Shown here piece by piece: positions 8,757 through 17,354 of a stretch of 40,855 nucleotides of DNA. Position 1 is the stretch's first letter; every line of letters starts with the position of its first letter. The stretch is taken from NCBI GenBank assembly GCA_949296855.1, contig CASFRN010000143.1, positions 1 to 40,855 of the forward strand, read 5' to 3'. Source of the DNA: an uncultured Bacteroides sp. (GTDB lineage: Bacteria; Bacteroidota; Bacteroidia; Bacteroidales; Bacteroidaceae). Both the position numbers and the translations under genes were made by a program. The notes beneath the pieces are model-generated. The model had not been told where the DNA came from. It saw only the letters and a program-made list of their open reading frames with translations, and searched no databases.

Positions 8757-8943
8757 TTTCGAAACTTTAATAGAGATATATTATAAAAGGAAGTGCCTTA
8801 TACCCGTTGAAATCGCCAAATAATCAAAAGAGGTATATACAAGGTGCAGTGGACAGCTCATATCTGTGGGCTGCCTTACTGTGCGTATATACAGGTGTTT
8901 GGCGATACCTTACGGGTATGTACAGTGGGCAGCCCACTTTTTT
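8757..8943 (+). ncRNA. Structured ~185-nt RNA, possibly 6S-like
   Basis: Begins just after a strong -7 box and ends in a T-run at 8938-8943. A rod can be drawn by hand. Outer helix: ATACCCGT (8800-8807) with ACGGGTAT (8912-8919). After a small internal loop comes ATCGCCAAA (8812-8820) with TTTGGCGAT (8898-8906). After a large bubble (8821-8832 against 8893-8897) comes GTATATAC (8833-8840) with GTATATAC (8885-8892), then GCAGT (8846-8850) with ACTGT (8878-8882), and a tip hairpin GG-CAGC/GCTG-CC (8851-8875). A long rod with a central bubble, about 185 nt long and with its own promoter and terminator, is the build of 6S RNA; Bacteroidales have a known 6S-type RNA. I did not match it to a covariance model. 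A leader controlling the small ORF at 8966 is the alternative. Confidence 0.6.
8924..8943 (+). terminator. Terminator of the structured RNA
   Basis: AGTGG (8924-8928) pairs with CCACT (8934-8938) around a 5-nt loop and runs into six T. It lies 22 nt before the small ORF at 8966, so readthrough here would also set expression of that ORF. Confidence 0.75.
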
Positions 8944-8965
8944 CACCCGTAAAAGAATCGCCATT

Positions 8966-9064
8966 ATGAAAAAGACAAATGCTACAAAACTGTTTATCGC
9001 CTTGCTTGTCAGCGCTGCACTTATCGTGGTAATTTATTACATCATGTATCTTTACAACGCCTGA
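8966..9064 (+). CDS. Small single-span membrane peptide (32 aa), hypothetical
   Basis: ATG at 8966 opens MKKTNATKLFIALL and ends at TGA 9064. The peptide has a basic start (KKTNATK) and then one unbroken hydrophobic stretch, about residues 9-29, ending in YLYNA: a classic single membrane span. A longer in-frame reading from ATG 8807 exists, but it would translate the structured RNA and its terminator, so I reject that start. No SD is visible, as usual here. No function is known to me. It converges with the DUF362 gene, which ends 5 nt later on the other strand. Confidence 0.5.
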   Translation: MKKTNATKLFIALLVSAALIVVIYYIMYLYNA

Positions 9065-9068
9065 CGCA

Positions 9069-10214
9069 TCATCTTACCCGCACCAACTCGTACGAACGGC
9101 TTCCCAATCCGATTTTTCCGGCATGAGCCAGACAGGTCTTGTATTCGGTATTCGGGTTGGTATTGTCGAAATGGTCGTGACGGTCATGGAAGTGCGGGCT
9201 CGCCATTTCATCCGTTAACTGACTGTCCGGCAAAGGGGGTTGCTTCAAGCAAGCGTCCACACAAGCTTGATCCAACGCCAGCGGATCGAACGAAGTGAAC
9301 ATACCCACATCGGGGATAATCGGCGCATCGTTGCCTGAATGGCAGTCGCATGTGGGCGATACGTCGCACACCAACGAAATATGGAAATTCGGCCTGCCAT
9401 ACACTACCGCCTTCGTATATTCCGCCATACGGCAGTTCAGTTCCTTAACGGCGGCATCTTGCGAGAAACCGATGGCATCGAAATTGCACGCACCGATGCA
9501 ACGCCCGCACCCTACACAAGTGTCGGGATTGACTGACATCTTCTTCCGTTTGCCGTCGTACACCAAGCCGTCATTGGCACACTCGCGCATACACCGCTTG
9601 CAGCCACGGCATGCCTCTTGGTCAATGACCGGTTTCCCGTTGCAATGCTGGTCTTTCTTTCCTGCACGCGAGCCACACCCCATTCCGATATTCTTGATGG
9701 TGCCGCCGAATCCTGTCATTTCGTGTCCTTTGAAATGAGTGAGTGAAATGAAGACGTCGGCATCCATCACCGCACGGCCGATGCGGGCTTCCTTCACATA
9801 TTCGCCCCCTTCTACAGGTACGGCTATGTCGTCTGTCCCCTTCAGCCCATCACCGATGATGACTGGGCATCCCACTGTTAACGGCGTAAATCCATTCTCC
9901 CAGGCACAATACAAATGCTCGATGGCGTTCTTGCGGCTTCCCGGATACAGTGTGTTGCAATCGGTCAGGAACGGTTTGCCGCCGCACGCTTTCACTGTAT
10001 CCGCTACTGCACGTGCATAGTTGGGACGCAGGAAACTCATGTTTCCCAATTCGCCGAAGTGCATTTTGATGGCTACAAATTTTCCGTCCATATCTATCTC
10101 TTCTATCCCCGCCGTTTTTATCAAACGTTTCAATTTATCAGCGGGTCCCTCATCGGGCTTGCAACGGAAATCGGTGTAAAACACCTTGCTTTTTACCTTT
10201 ACTTCTCTTTCCAT
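9069..10214 (-). CDS. DUF362 protein with two 4Fe-4S ferredoxin motifs
   Basis: 381 residues. The body is a DUF362 domain (KVKSKVFYTDFRCKP at the start; KMHFGELGN, SLTHFKGHEMTGFGGTIKN in the middle), a family often tied to ferredoxin modules but without a proven reaction. In the second half two CxxCxxCxxxC motifs (CRGCKRCMREC and CVGCGRCIGAC) mark two 4Fe-4S clusters, so electron transfer is likely; no signal peptide, so cytoplasmic. The start is the ATG at 10214 (MEREVKVK). It is preceded by AAAGGAGAG at SD distance, rare in this window, which decides against the longer frame starting at 10277. Monocistronic. Confidence 0.9.
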   Translation of the reverse strand: MEREVKVKSKVFYTDFRCKPDEGPADKLKRLIKTAGIEEIDMDGKFVAIKMHFGELGNMSFLRPNYARAVADTVKACGGKPFLTDCNTLYPGSRKNAIEHLYCAWENGFTPLTVGCPVIIGDGLKGTDDIAVPVEGGEYVKEARIGRAVMDADVFISLTHFKGHEMTGFGGTIKNIGMGCGSRAGKKDQHCNGKPVIDQEACRGCKRCMRECANDGLVYDGKRKKMSVNPDTCVGCGRCIGACNFDAIGFSQDAAVKELNCRMAEYTKAVVYGRPNFHISLVCDVSPTCDCHSGNDAPIIPDVGMFTSFDPLALDQACVDACLKQPPLPDSQLTDEMASPHFHDRHDHFDNTNPNTEYKTCLAHAGKIGLGSRSYELVRVR

Positions 10215-10342
10215 CGTTGTTCTCTCCTTTATACTATATAATAAAAACGAAAAGTCCGGACTTCTTCCGGTACACATTATATTAATATTGGTCCGGTTCG
10301 TAAAACCGGTTACATCAATTTAACCATATACCTGCTTGCTTT

Positions 10343-10407
10343 ACAAGATTATTAATCTTGTGGCATGAAGATTATTAATCTTACAGCTTGAAGATTAATA
10401 ATCTTGT
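10343..10407. repeat. Three copies of AAGATTATTAATCTT-like palindrome
   Basis: ACAAGATTATTAATCTT (10343-10359) and AAGATTAATAATCTTGT (10391-10407) are a perfect 17-bp inverted pair. A middle copy, AAGATTATTAATCTT, lies at 10368-10382. The array sits in the 354-nt gap between the DUF362 gene (start at 10214) and the AraC gene (end at 10569). Each unit is nearly self-complementary, so dimer binding sites or alternative hairpins are both possible. Confidence 0.6.
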
Positions 10408-10518
10408 TTTAATAGCAGTTATATGCTTGTATAATATCAAATTGCTGCCAGATTCTTTCCAAACAGCCTCATTTGCATTTGTGATACAAAGTAACGGAAA
10501 ATCTTCCACATAAACAAG

Positions 10519-10561
10519 CGGACACGGCTGTGTGGCTCCGGGTTGGCGTATCCGTTTTTTT
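10519..10561 (+). terminator. Terminator-like hairpin with T-run, no obvious gene before it
   Basis: CGGACACG (10519-10526) pairs with CGTATCCG (10547-10554), one G-U pair, followed by seven T at 10555-10561. The T-run is on the plus strand, but no plus-strand gene precedes it. On the minus strand it is the 3' flank of the AraC gene without a good U-tract. Apart from this and the triple palindrome I see nothing in 10215-10568. Confidence 0.4.
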
Positions 10562-10568
10562 GTGTATG

Positions 10569-11510
10569 CTAACTTTTCTGATATTGCTTGGGCGAGCATC
10601 CCACCGCCGCCTTGAAATATTTCCCGAAGAAAGAAGCGTTGGCGAAGTTCAGCATATCGCTCACCTGCTGGGCGGTATATTTCCCGCTCTTGAGCAATGC
10701 CTTGGCTTCGAGAATCACGCAATCCTTAATCCATTCGCCCGCATGACGCCCGCTTTCCTGATAAATCACCTGCGCTAAGTATTTGGGCGTGAGACACATT
10801 TCGCTGGCATAAAACGTAATGCTCCGCTCGTGCGTATAATGGCGTTGAACCAAGTTCAAGAAAGTGTCAAGCAAGCGTTTCGGCCTGTCCCGGCTTTTTT
10901 CCGTCTCCTTGATTTCCAGTTCTTCCGACAATGCCTGATAACACTCCGCCAATATCACTTGCATACATCCTTTCAGGGCTTCGCGCGTGAACTCGGTATG
11001 CGGGGCTTCCATCTTCTTCCGCATCAGGCGGTAAAGGAAGAGCATCTCGTCCATCCGCTCTCCCGTGAGGGTAATAATCATCTGACTCGCCAACCGATTG
11101 CGGAACTTGGCGGAAAAAGACGCACTGGCTTCACCCGCATAACTATCATCCAAGCAAGCGATAAAAGCCACCTGAAAATCGAGCGAACTTTCCAGGCACT
11201 CCCCTATCGAATTGGGAAAAAGAATGACCACGTTCCCCGCCTTCACCACACGCTCTTGCAGATTACACCGGAAGCGCATATACCCTTTGGTGCATATCAT
11301 AATCATCATGAACATGAGCTTGAAAGGATAAGCGGGAGTCATATATTTATCGCGGTCTTCTTTCGAAAGAGGCGTATCGAAATTATCGTCCACCATCAGT
11401 TCGTTCCCGAATACCACGTTGCGGTTAGAATCCGCAAGCATCATCATCTCTAACTTGTTGAATTGACTCTGTTTCATAATCCTATGAATTTCTTCATCAT
11501 ACCACTTCAT
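10569..11510 (-). CDS. AraC-family transcriptional regulator
   Basis: About 313 residues. The C-terminal ~100 residues are an AraC/XylS double helix-turn-helix: LLDTFLNLVQRHY, then SITFYASEMCLTPKYLAQVI (first HTH), and DMLNFANASFFGKYFKAAVG with the closing GCSPKQYQ (second HTH). The N-terminal ~200 residues form a cupin-like sensor region (LFPNSIGECLESSLDF...) whose ligand is unknown. Three starts are possible: 11528, 11510 and 11477. A minus-strand -7 box TATATTTG at 11531-11538 places the RNA start at about 11525, so the 11528 ATG would not be transcribed; I chose 11510. It is divergent from the RND efflux operon and is the natural candidate for its regulator. Confidence 0.9.
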   Translation of the reverse strand: MKWYDEEIHRIMKQSQFNKLEMMMLADSNRNVVFGNELMVDDNFDTPLSKEDRDKYMTPAYPFKLMFMMIMICTKGYMRFRCNLQERVVKAGNVVILFPNSIGECLESSLDFQVAFIACLDDSYAGEASASFSAKFRNRLASQMIITLTGERMDEMLFLYRLMRKKMEAPHTEFTREALKGCMQVILAECYQALSEELEIKETEKSRDRPKRLLDTFLNLVQRHYTHERSITFYASEMCLTPKYLAQVIYQESGRHAGEWIKDCVILEAKALLKSGKYTAQQVSDMLNFANASFFGKYFKAAVGCSPKQYQKS

Positions 11511-11530
11511 TTTACACTTACCTATCATCG

Positions 11531-11538
11531 CAAATATA
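11531..11538 (-). promoter_or_regulatory. -7 box TATATTTG of the AraC gene
   Basis: On the minus strand TATATTTG fits TAnnTTTG. It sits immediately upstream of the first possible AraC start and argues for one of the downstream starts with a short leader. Confidence 0.5.
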
Positions 11539-11688
11539 CGCCATTTAGAGTAACAAACAAGATGATTTATGCTCTTTTCTTTCCATAATCCGTCCTTTCG
11601 GACAGTTTATCCGCCGATTGGCTCGTGTTATTCTCCCGTAAACGATGCATCTTTGCATCAATGAAAACCGAATAACATCATAAACAAC

Positions 11689-12744
11689 ATGAAGAATACG
11701 TATTTGATAGCCGTTTTAGGCGTGATGTGCCTTCCCTTTGCCGGATGCACACAGGGGAATCATGAAAAAGGCACGGTGCACCACGTGATGTGCGTCCGTC
11801 TGCTCCCGTCGGGTGGAGAAAGTGTGAAATCGTTTTCGGGCATCGTGAAGGAAGCGCGCGAAATCAGCTTAGGATTCAAGACCGCCGGACAAATAGAACG
11901 CATCCATGTGAAAGAAGGCGACCCGGTGCGCGAAGGGCAACTGATAGCCGAGCTGGACGATGCGGACTATCGGCTGGGCGTGGAAGCCTTGCAGGCACAA
12001 GCCGACCAACTGGAAGACGAGGTGGGGCGCATGAAGCTCTTGTACGAGGCGAAAAGCGTCTCGGAGAACGATTATGAGAAAGCCGTGGCGGGTCTGCGCC
12101 AACTAAAGGCACAACTCCAATTGAACCAAAACAAACTGGATTATACGAAGCTTTACGCACCGCTTTCGGGATATATCCAAAGCGTGAACTTCGAACCGGC
12201 GGAAATGGTAGACGCGGGCACTCCGCTCGTCACCTTATTGGATATAAACCGCCTGGAAGTGGAATTGGATATCCCCGTAGAAGTCTACCAACGGAAAGAC
12301 CGCATCACCGGCATCGAATATGCCAACGGCACACCCGTACCGATGAAGCTGAAGAGCCTGACCCCGAAAGCCGACGGCACGCAATTGTACCGGATGTGTT
12401 TGGCATTCGAAGGCAAGGCACCTCAAAAGCTGACCGCAGGCATGAACGCAAGTGTCACGCTCCGCATGGCATCGGAAGGGCAAGACGGGACTTTCACGCT
12501 CCCGATGCACGCCGTCTTTAAGGAGAACGGCAACACGTATGTATGGACGATAGGCAAAGACTCGCTGGCACGCAAAGTGCAAGTCGCCCTGCAAGGCATG
12601 GACGGAAACGGGCAGGCGGTCATCTCTTCGGGACTGAAAGGAGACGAGCAAGTGGTAAGAGCCGGAGTGAATGCCCTGCAAGAGAACGAGAAAGTAAGCA
12701 TCACACCCCAACCGGCTAAAACGAACGTAGGAGGACTGCTCTGA
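11689..12744 (+). CDS. RND efflux periplasmic adaptor, lipoprotein
   Basis: 351 residues, membrane fusion protein of a tripartite efflux pump. The N-terminus MKNTYLIAVLGVM..PFAGC is a lipoprotein signal with acylated Cys at 20, so it is anchored in the inner membrane. Then come a lipoyl-like beta domain (GFKTAGQIERIHVKEGDPVR), an alpha-helical hairpin (residues ~90-145, LQAQADQLEDEVGRMK...LRQLKAQLQLNQ), the second lipoyl half (YAPLSGYIQSVNFEPAEMV) and C-terminal beta-barrel domains. It is the first gene of the operon; its TGA overlaps the permease ATG by one base, giving translational coupling. The substrate cannot be told from sequence. Confidence 0.95.
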   Translation: MKNTYLIAVLGVMCLPFAGCTQGNHEKGTVHHVMCVRLLPSGGESVKSFSGIVKEAREISLGFKTAGQIERIHVKEGDPVREGQLIAELDDADYRLGVEALQAQADQLEDEVGRMKLLYEAKSVSENDYEKAVAGLRQLKAQLQLNQNKLDYTKLYAPLSGYIQSVNFEPAEMVDAGTPLVTLLDINRLEVELDIPVEVYQRKDRITGIEYANGTPVPMKLKSLTPKADGTQLYRMCLAFEGKAPQKLTAGMNASVTLRMASEGQDGTFTLPMHAVFKENGNTYVWTIGKDSLARKVQVALQGMDGNGQAVISSGLKGDEQVVRAGVNALQENEKVSITPQPAKTNVGGLL

Positions 12745-15700
12745 TGAAACTAACGGAATTCTTTATCAAACGCCCCACCCTGTTCTGGTCTTTGGCGGTA
12801 TTCATGATATTAGCGGGCATATTAGCGTTTATCCAGATGCCGAAATTGGAAGACCCAGCGGTGGCGGTAAAGCAAGCCATGGTGGTAGTGCCCTATCCGG
12901 GAGCCAGCGCGCATCAGGTGGAATTGGAAGTGGCGCAAGTGATGGAGGACGAACTACGCAACCTGCCCGATGTGAAGAAGGTGAAAAGCGAATGCCAGGG
13001 AGGCATGGCGATGCTCACCGTAGAGTTCCACATGACGGTATTGTTGAAAGACTTAGAGCAACATTTCGACTTGCTCCGCCGGAAGGTGAACGACCTCCGG
13101 CAAAAACTCCCGCAAGGGTGTTATGAACCCGTGGTGGTGGACGACATGATGGACGTGTACGGCATCTTCTATGCCTTCACGGGAGACGGGTACGACTATC
13201 CCGAACTCTATCAATATGCCCGCATGTTACGCCGTGAACTGATGGGCGTGAAAGGAGTGAAGCGGGTCAATATCGTGGGAAACCGGGACGAGGTAATCAA
13301 CATCATCCTCTCGAAAGACAAAATAGCACGCAACGGCATCTTGCCCGTGCAAATCATGACCGCCTTGCAAGGTGCGGGAAAGACCATACAAGCGGGAGAC
13401 TATCAGACGGGAAGCGACCGCCTTCAGATACGGGTGGGCGAATCCATCCGTGATGAAGAGGATGTCCGCCAACTCCTGATAGGCACGTTCGACGGAAAGC
13501 AAGTGCGCTTGGGGGATGTGGCACGGGTGGAACGGGCTTATTCCGAACCCCAGCGCAACGGATTCTTTGTCGACGGGAAACCGGCTCTCGCCATTTGCCT
13601 TGCCATGGAAGCCGATGCCATTGTGCCCGATGTAGGAGCGGCGGTCGATGCCAAGTTAGAAGAAGTCATGAAGACCATGCCCGCCGGAATGGAGACCGAA
13701 AAGATATTCTTCCAGCCCGATAAAGTGGACGAAGCCATCAACTCGTTCATGGTGAACTTGGTGGAATCGGTGGCTATCGTGATTTTGGTGCTCATCTTCA
13801 CCATGGGTATCCGAAGCGGGGTGATTATCGGTTTCGGGCTGATACTGACCATTGCCGTGTCCTTCCCTATCCTATTGGTATGCGGCACCACCCTGCAACG
13901 CATCTCCTTAGGGGCTTTCATCGTAGCGATGGGGATGTTGGTAGACAATGCTATCGTGATTATGGACGGTATCTTGATAGACAAGCAACGGGGGTACGGA
14001 CCAAAAACCTACCTGTACCGCATCGGACGGAACACCGCCATGCCCTTGTTGGGTGCTACGGTCATAGCGGCATCTACGTTCTTATCGGTCTATCTCTCGC
14101 CCGACTCTGCCGGAGAATACGCCCGCGACCTGTTCTTAGTGCTTTGCGTGAGCTTGCTCGCCAGTTGGGTATTAGCACTCATCCAAGTGCCCGTATGCGC
14201 CAAGTCATGGCTTCCCGTGCGCGAGAAAAAACAAGGGAAACCGACCGAGGTGCTCAACTCGCCCGTACATCGGTTTATCCGGCGCAGCATCGGAGTCTTG
14301 ATAGAACACCGTAACCTCACGCTCGGCATAGCGGGTATCGTATTAGTGGTGTGCATCTTCGGAATGACACGGGTGAAAAACCTCTTCTTCCCCGACTTCG
14401 ATTACCGCCAGTTCGTGATTGAATATTACCTTCCCTCGCAATCCAGCCCCGACCAAGTGCGGAAAGACCTGTTAGAGATAAGCGCATGGCTCCGTGAAAA
14501 GCCCGAAGTAGAACGGGTAGCCGCAAGCATGGGAAGCGCACCCGCACACTATTGCTTAGTGCGCCCCATGACATCGGGAGGCGATTGCTATGGAGAGCTG
14601 ATGGTGGATTGCGAAGACTATGCTACGGTGATGAAATTCCTTCCTACGGTGCGCGACGAGCTTCGTGCCCGCTATCCCGACGCATACATCCGGATGCGGA
14701 AATACAATTTCTCCATTTCCACCACCCATACGGTAGAAGTGGAATTTTCAGGACCCGACCCTGCCGTGCTCCGCGCATTGAGCCGCCAGGCGGAAGACAT
14801 CATGCGCAAGTGTGAATATGTAGACCCGTATTCGGTACAGAACAACTGGAGACCCGCGGGCAAGTCGCTCGTGGCGGACTATGTGCGTGCCAATGCACTC
14901 CGGTCGGGCATCGAACGGAGTGATGTAGGCAATGCCCTCTTGGCGGCTACAGACGGTATGCCCGTAGGCGTATTGACCGACCAAGACCGCACGGTGCTCA
15001 TCAACCTCATGGTGCGGAATGCCGACGGAAGCCGGATTACCGACCTGAACGACATCCCCGTATGGAGCATGATGAACCTGCGCCTGACCGAAGAAGACCT
15101 GCAAGGCGTATTGACGGGAAGCAAGAACGCTTCCGACATCCAGGACGGGCTATTCCGAAGCGTGCCCCTGAGCAGCGTATCGGAACCCGTGCGGACGGAC
15201 TGGGAAGAAGACGTGGTGTACCGCGTGAACGGGCGCCGTGCCATCGAAGCCGAATGCGACCCGAACACCGACCTCTACGAAGGTACACCGGCTAAGGTGA
15301 AAGCGTCCATTCAGAAGGAAATAGAAGCCATTCCGCTTCCCGAAGGCTACCAGATGCGCTGGACAGGCGAAGACGAGCTTCGTGATGATGCCATATCCAA
15401 CCTGCTGAAGTTCGTTCCGCTCACCATTTTCCTGATATTGATTATCCTGCTTTTGCTCTTCAATAACTGGAAGAAGGTGATACTGATTCTCATCTGCTTC
15501 CCCTTCGTGTTCTGCGGCATCACCCCTGCCCTGCTCCTCTTCCGCCAGCCGTTCACCTTCATGGCAATAATCGGTATGATGGGGCTGATAGGCATGATGG
15601 TGAAGAACGCTATCGTATTGGTGGACGAAATCAACCGCTTGCAGACCGAGGAGAAGCGAGACCCGTATCATTCGGTGATAGAAGCTACCGTATCGCGTGT

Positions 15701-15884
15701 GCGCCCCGTACTAATGGCATCGCTCACCACCATTGTGGGCATGATTCCGTTGGTGGGCGACCCGATGTACGGTTCGATGGCGGTCACTATCATGGGCGGG
15801 CTTACCGTAGGCACTATCATCACGCTGATACTCTTGCCGCTGTTCTACACGGCGTTGTTTCATGTGAAAAAGTTAAGGAGTTAA
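12744..15884 (+). CDS. RND efflux permease (AcrB/MdtB-like)
   Basis: 1046 residues, normal RND length, with twelve membrane spans and two large periplasmic loops. The first span begins near residue 11 (PTLFWSLAVFMILAGILAFI). A GMLVDNAIVIMDG segment near residue 395-407 is the TM4 proton-relay region; it keeps the first Asp but has Asn where AcrB has its second. The TM10 lysine is present in GMMVKNAIVLVDEI near residue 955. The pump exchanges protons for substrates collected from periplasm or membrane. It lies between the adaptor (1-nt overlap) and the TolC-like channel, and is divergent from an AraC regulator. Drugs, bile salts or fatty acids are plausible substrates, none shown. Confidence 0.96.
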   Translation: MKLTEFFIKRPTLFWSLAVFMILAGILAFIQMPKLEDPAVAVKQAMVVVPYPGASAHQVELEVAQVMEDELRNLPDVKKVKSECQGGMAMLTVEFHMTVLLKDLEQHFDLLRRKVNDLRQKLPQGCYEPVVVDDMMDVYGIFYAFTGDGYDYPELYQYARMLRRELMGVKGVKRVNIVGNRDEVINIILSKDKIARNGILPVQIMTALQGAGKTIQAGDYQTGSDRLQIRVGESIRDEEDVRQLLIGTFDGKQVRLGDVARVERAYSEPQRNGFFVDGKPALAICLAMEADAIVPDVGAAVDAKLEEVMKTMPAGMETEKIFFQPDKVDEAINSFMVNLVESVAIVILVLIFTMGIRSGVIIGFGLILTIAVSFPILLVCGTTLQRISLGAFIVAMGMLVDNAIVIMDGILIDKQRGYGPKTYLYRIGRNTAMPLLGATVIAASTFLSVYLSPDSAGEYARDLFLVLCVSLLASWVLALIQVPVCAKSWLPVREKKQGKPTEVLNSPVHRFIRRSIGVLIEHRNLTLGIAGIVLVVCIFGMTRVKNLFFPDFDYRQFVIEYYLPSQSSPDQVRKDLLEISAWLREKPEVERVAASMGSAPAHYCLVRPMTSGGDCYGELMVDCEDYATVMKFLPTVRDELRARYPDAYIRMRKYNFSISTTHTVEVEFSGPDPAVLRALSRQAEDIMRKCEYVDPYSVQNNWRPAGKSLVADYVRANALRSGIERSDVGNALLAATDGMPVGVLTDQDRTVLINLMVRNADGSRITDLNDIPVWSMMNLRLTEEDLQGVLTGSKNASDIQDGLFRSVPLSSVSEPVRTDWEEDVVYRVNGRRAIEAECDPNTDLYEGTPAKVKASIQKEIEAIPLPEGYQMRWTGEDELRDDAISNLLKFVPLTIFLILIILLLLFNNWKKVILILICFPFVFCGITPALLLFRQPFTFMAIIGMMGLIGMMVKNAIVLVDEINRLQTEEKRDPYHSVIEATVSRVRPVLMASLTTIVGMIPLVGDPMYGSMAVTIMGGLTVGTIITLILLPLFYTALFHVKKLRS

Positions 15885-15923
15885 GAAGGAGTTATTTCAG
15901 GAAGTTAAAAGGAGTTATTTTAG

Positions 15924-16014
15924 GGAGTTAAAAGGAGTTAGAAGCCAATACCTTTGTACTATTGGCTTTTAACTCCTAACGGAGCGAAGCGGAGTGATAA
16001 CTCCTTTTAACTCC
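15924..16014. repeat. GGAGTTAAAAGGAGTTA inverted and tandem repeat cluster
   Basis: Arms GGAGTTAAAAGGAGTTA (15924-15940) and its exact complement (15998-16014). Inside, AGCCAATA (15943-15950) pairs with TATTGGCT (15960-15967). Further GGAGTTA units precede (from 15877) and TAACTCC units follow (to 16024). It fills the permease / outer-membrane channel gap inside the efflux operon, where a strong hairpin could lower or stabilise the distal message. Confidence 0.75.
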
Positions 16015-16043
16015 TTTAACTCCTAAATATAAACACACACATC

Positions 16044-17348
16044 ATGAAAAAGATACTTTTATCATCAATCGCCGCCCTCTTCTGCTGGACGGCAATGGCA
16101 CAAAGCCCGCTCACGCTCGACGCACAAGCCTGCCGGGAAATGGCGTTGGCGCATAACGAAGACCTGATGCGTGCGGGAAACGAAGCACGCAAGGCGGAAC
16201 TGGACAAACAAATCGCTTTCCGGGGCTATCTTCCGAAACTGGACGGAACAGCTACGGGCACTTATCTGACCGATATGAACCTGATGGGCATGGAACTTCA
16301 GATGCGGGGCATGTACATGGCGGGCATCAGCGTGGTGCAACCGCTCTATGCGGGAGGGCGCATCATCGCCGGAAACAAGTTGGCACGCATCGGAAAGGAA
16401 TGTGCCGACGAGAACCTGCGCAAGACCCGTATGCAGGTGATAGCGGATGCCGATAACGCCTACTGGGCATACATCTCGGTGGGGAGGAAAGTGCGGATGC
16501 TCGAAAGCTACAAGACACAGATGGACACGGCGTTCCACCAAGTGGAAGTGGCACTCTCCGCCGGCATGGGGGTAGAGAACGACCTGCTCCGCATCCGCAC
16601 CAAGCAAAGCGAAATCCATTACCAATTGCAAAAGGCACGCAACGGGCTCGACCTCTGCCGCCTGGCGCTCTGCAACGTATTAGGGCAACCGCTCGATACC
16701 GAAATCACACCCGCCGATACGGTTATTTCGGTATCGGCTCCTGCACAAATGGAGGAAAACATCTCGGCACGTCCCGAACTGGCTCTCTTGCAAAAGCAGG
16801 TGGAAGCGGGAGAACAACAAGTGAAAATGGCACGTGCAGACGTACTTCCGCAAATCGGACTATCCGCCGGATACCTCTATTACGGCAACATCAAGCTGAA
16901 AGGCACTACGTATGACAACGCGGGAAACGCCGTTCCCTTCACCCAGAAGTTCGATGACGGATTGGGACTGGTCATGGCTTCGGTCAGCATCCCGCTCTTC
17001 CACTGGGGCGAAGGATTGAAAAAGGTAAAGAAAGCCCGCCTCGACTTGGAAAGCGCACGGCTCGACCTGCAAAAGAACCAACGTCTGCTCAGCATCGAAG
17101 CACGCCAGGCGGTGCAGAACGTGACCGACGGATACCGCATGGTGGAAACGGCGCAATTAGGATGCGCCCAAGCCGACGAGAACCTGCGCGTGATGCAGAA
17201 CCGATACCGGAACGCACTCTGCACCCTGACCGACCTGCTCGATGCCCAATCGCAATGGCAACAGGCTCAAAGCAACCTCATCGAAGCCCAAACCCAATAC
17301 AAGCTCTACGAGACCGAATACCTGCGGGCTACAGGAAGGCTAGAGTAA
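16044..17348 (+). CDS. TolC-like outer membrane efflux channel
   Basis: 434 residues. N-terminal signal peptide MKKILLSSIAALFCWTAMAQ with cleavage likely after MAQ. Two outer-membrane efflux repeats follow: the first spans roughly residues 25-210 (LDAQACREMALAHNEDLMRA), the second 240-430 (SIPLFHWGEGLKKVKKARLD and LLDAQSQWQQAQSNLIEAQT, the typical closing helices). It forms the trimeric tunnel through the outer membrane for the RND pump encoded upstream. The 159-nt gap from the permease is large for an operon and is filled by a palindromic repeat. A 31-bp palindrome follows its stop. Confidence 0.94.
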   Translation: MKKILLSSIAALFCWTAMAQSPLTLDAQACREMALAHNEDLMRAGNEARKAELDKQIAFRGYLPKLDGTATGTYLTDMNLMGMELQMRGMYMAGISVVQPLYAGGRIIAGNKLARIGKECADENLRKTRMQVIADADNAYWAYISVGRKVRMLESYKTQMDTAFHQVEVALSAGMGVENDLLRIRTKQSEIHYQLQKARNGLDLCRLALCNVLGQPLDTEITPADTVISVSAPAQMEENISARPELALLQKQVEAGEQQVKMARADVLPQIGLSAGYLYYGNIKLKGTTYDNAGNAVPFTQKFDDGLGLVMASVSIPLFHWGEGLKKVKKARLDLESARLDLQKNQRLLSIEARQAVQNVTDGYRMVETAQLGCAQADENLRVMQNRYRNALCTLTDLLDAQSQWQQAQSNLIEAQTQYKLYETEYLRATGRLE

Positions 17349-17354
17349 AAAAGA

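Noticed and set aside
8807-8965. N-terminal extension of the small membrane peptide
   Set aside because: It would translate the structured RNA and its terminator; the compact ORF from 8966 is more natural.
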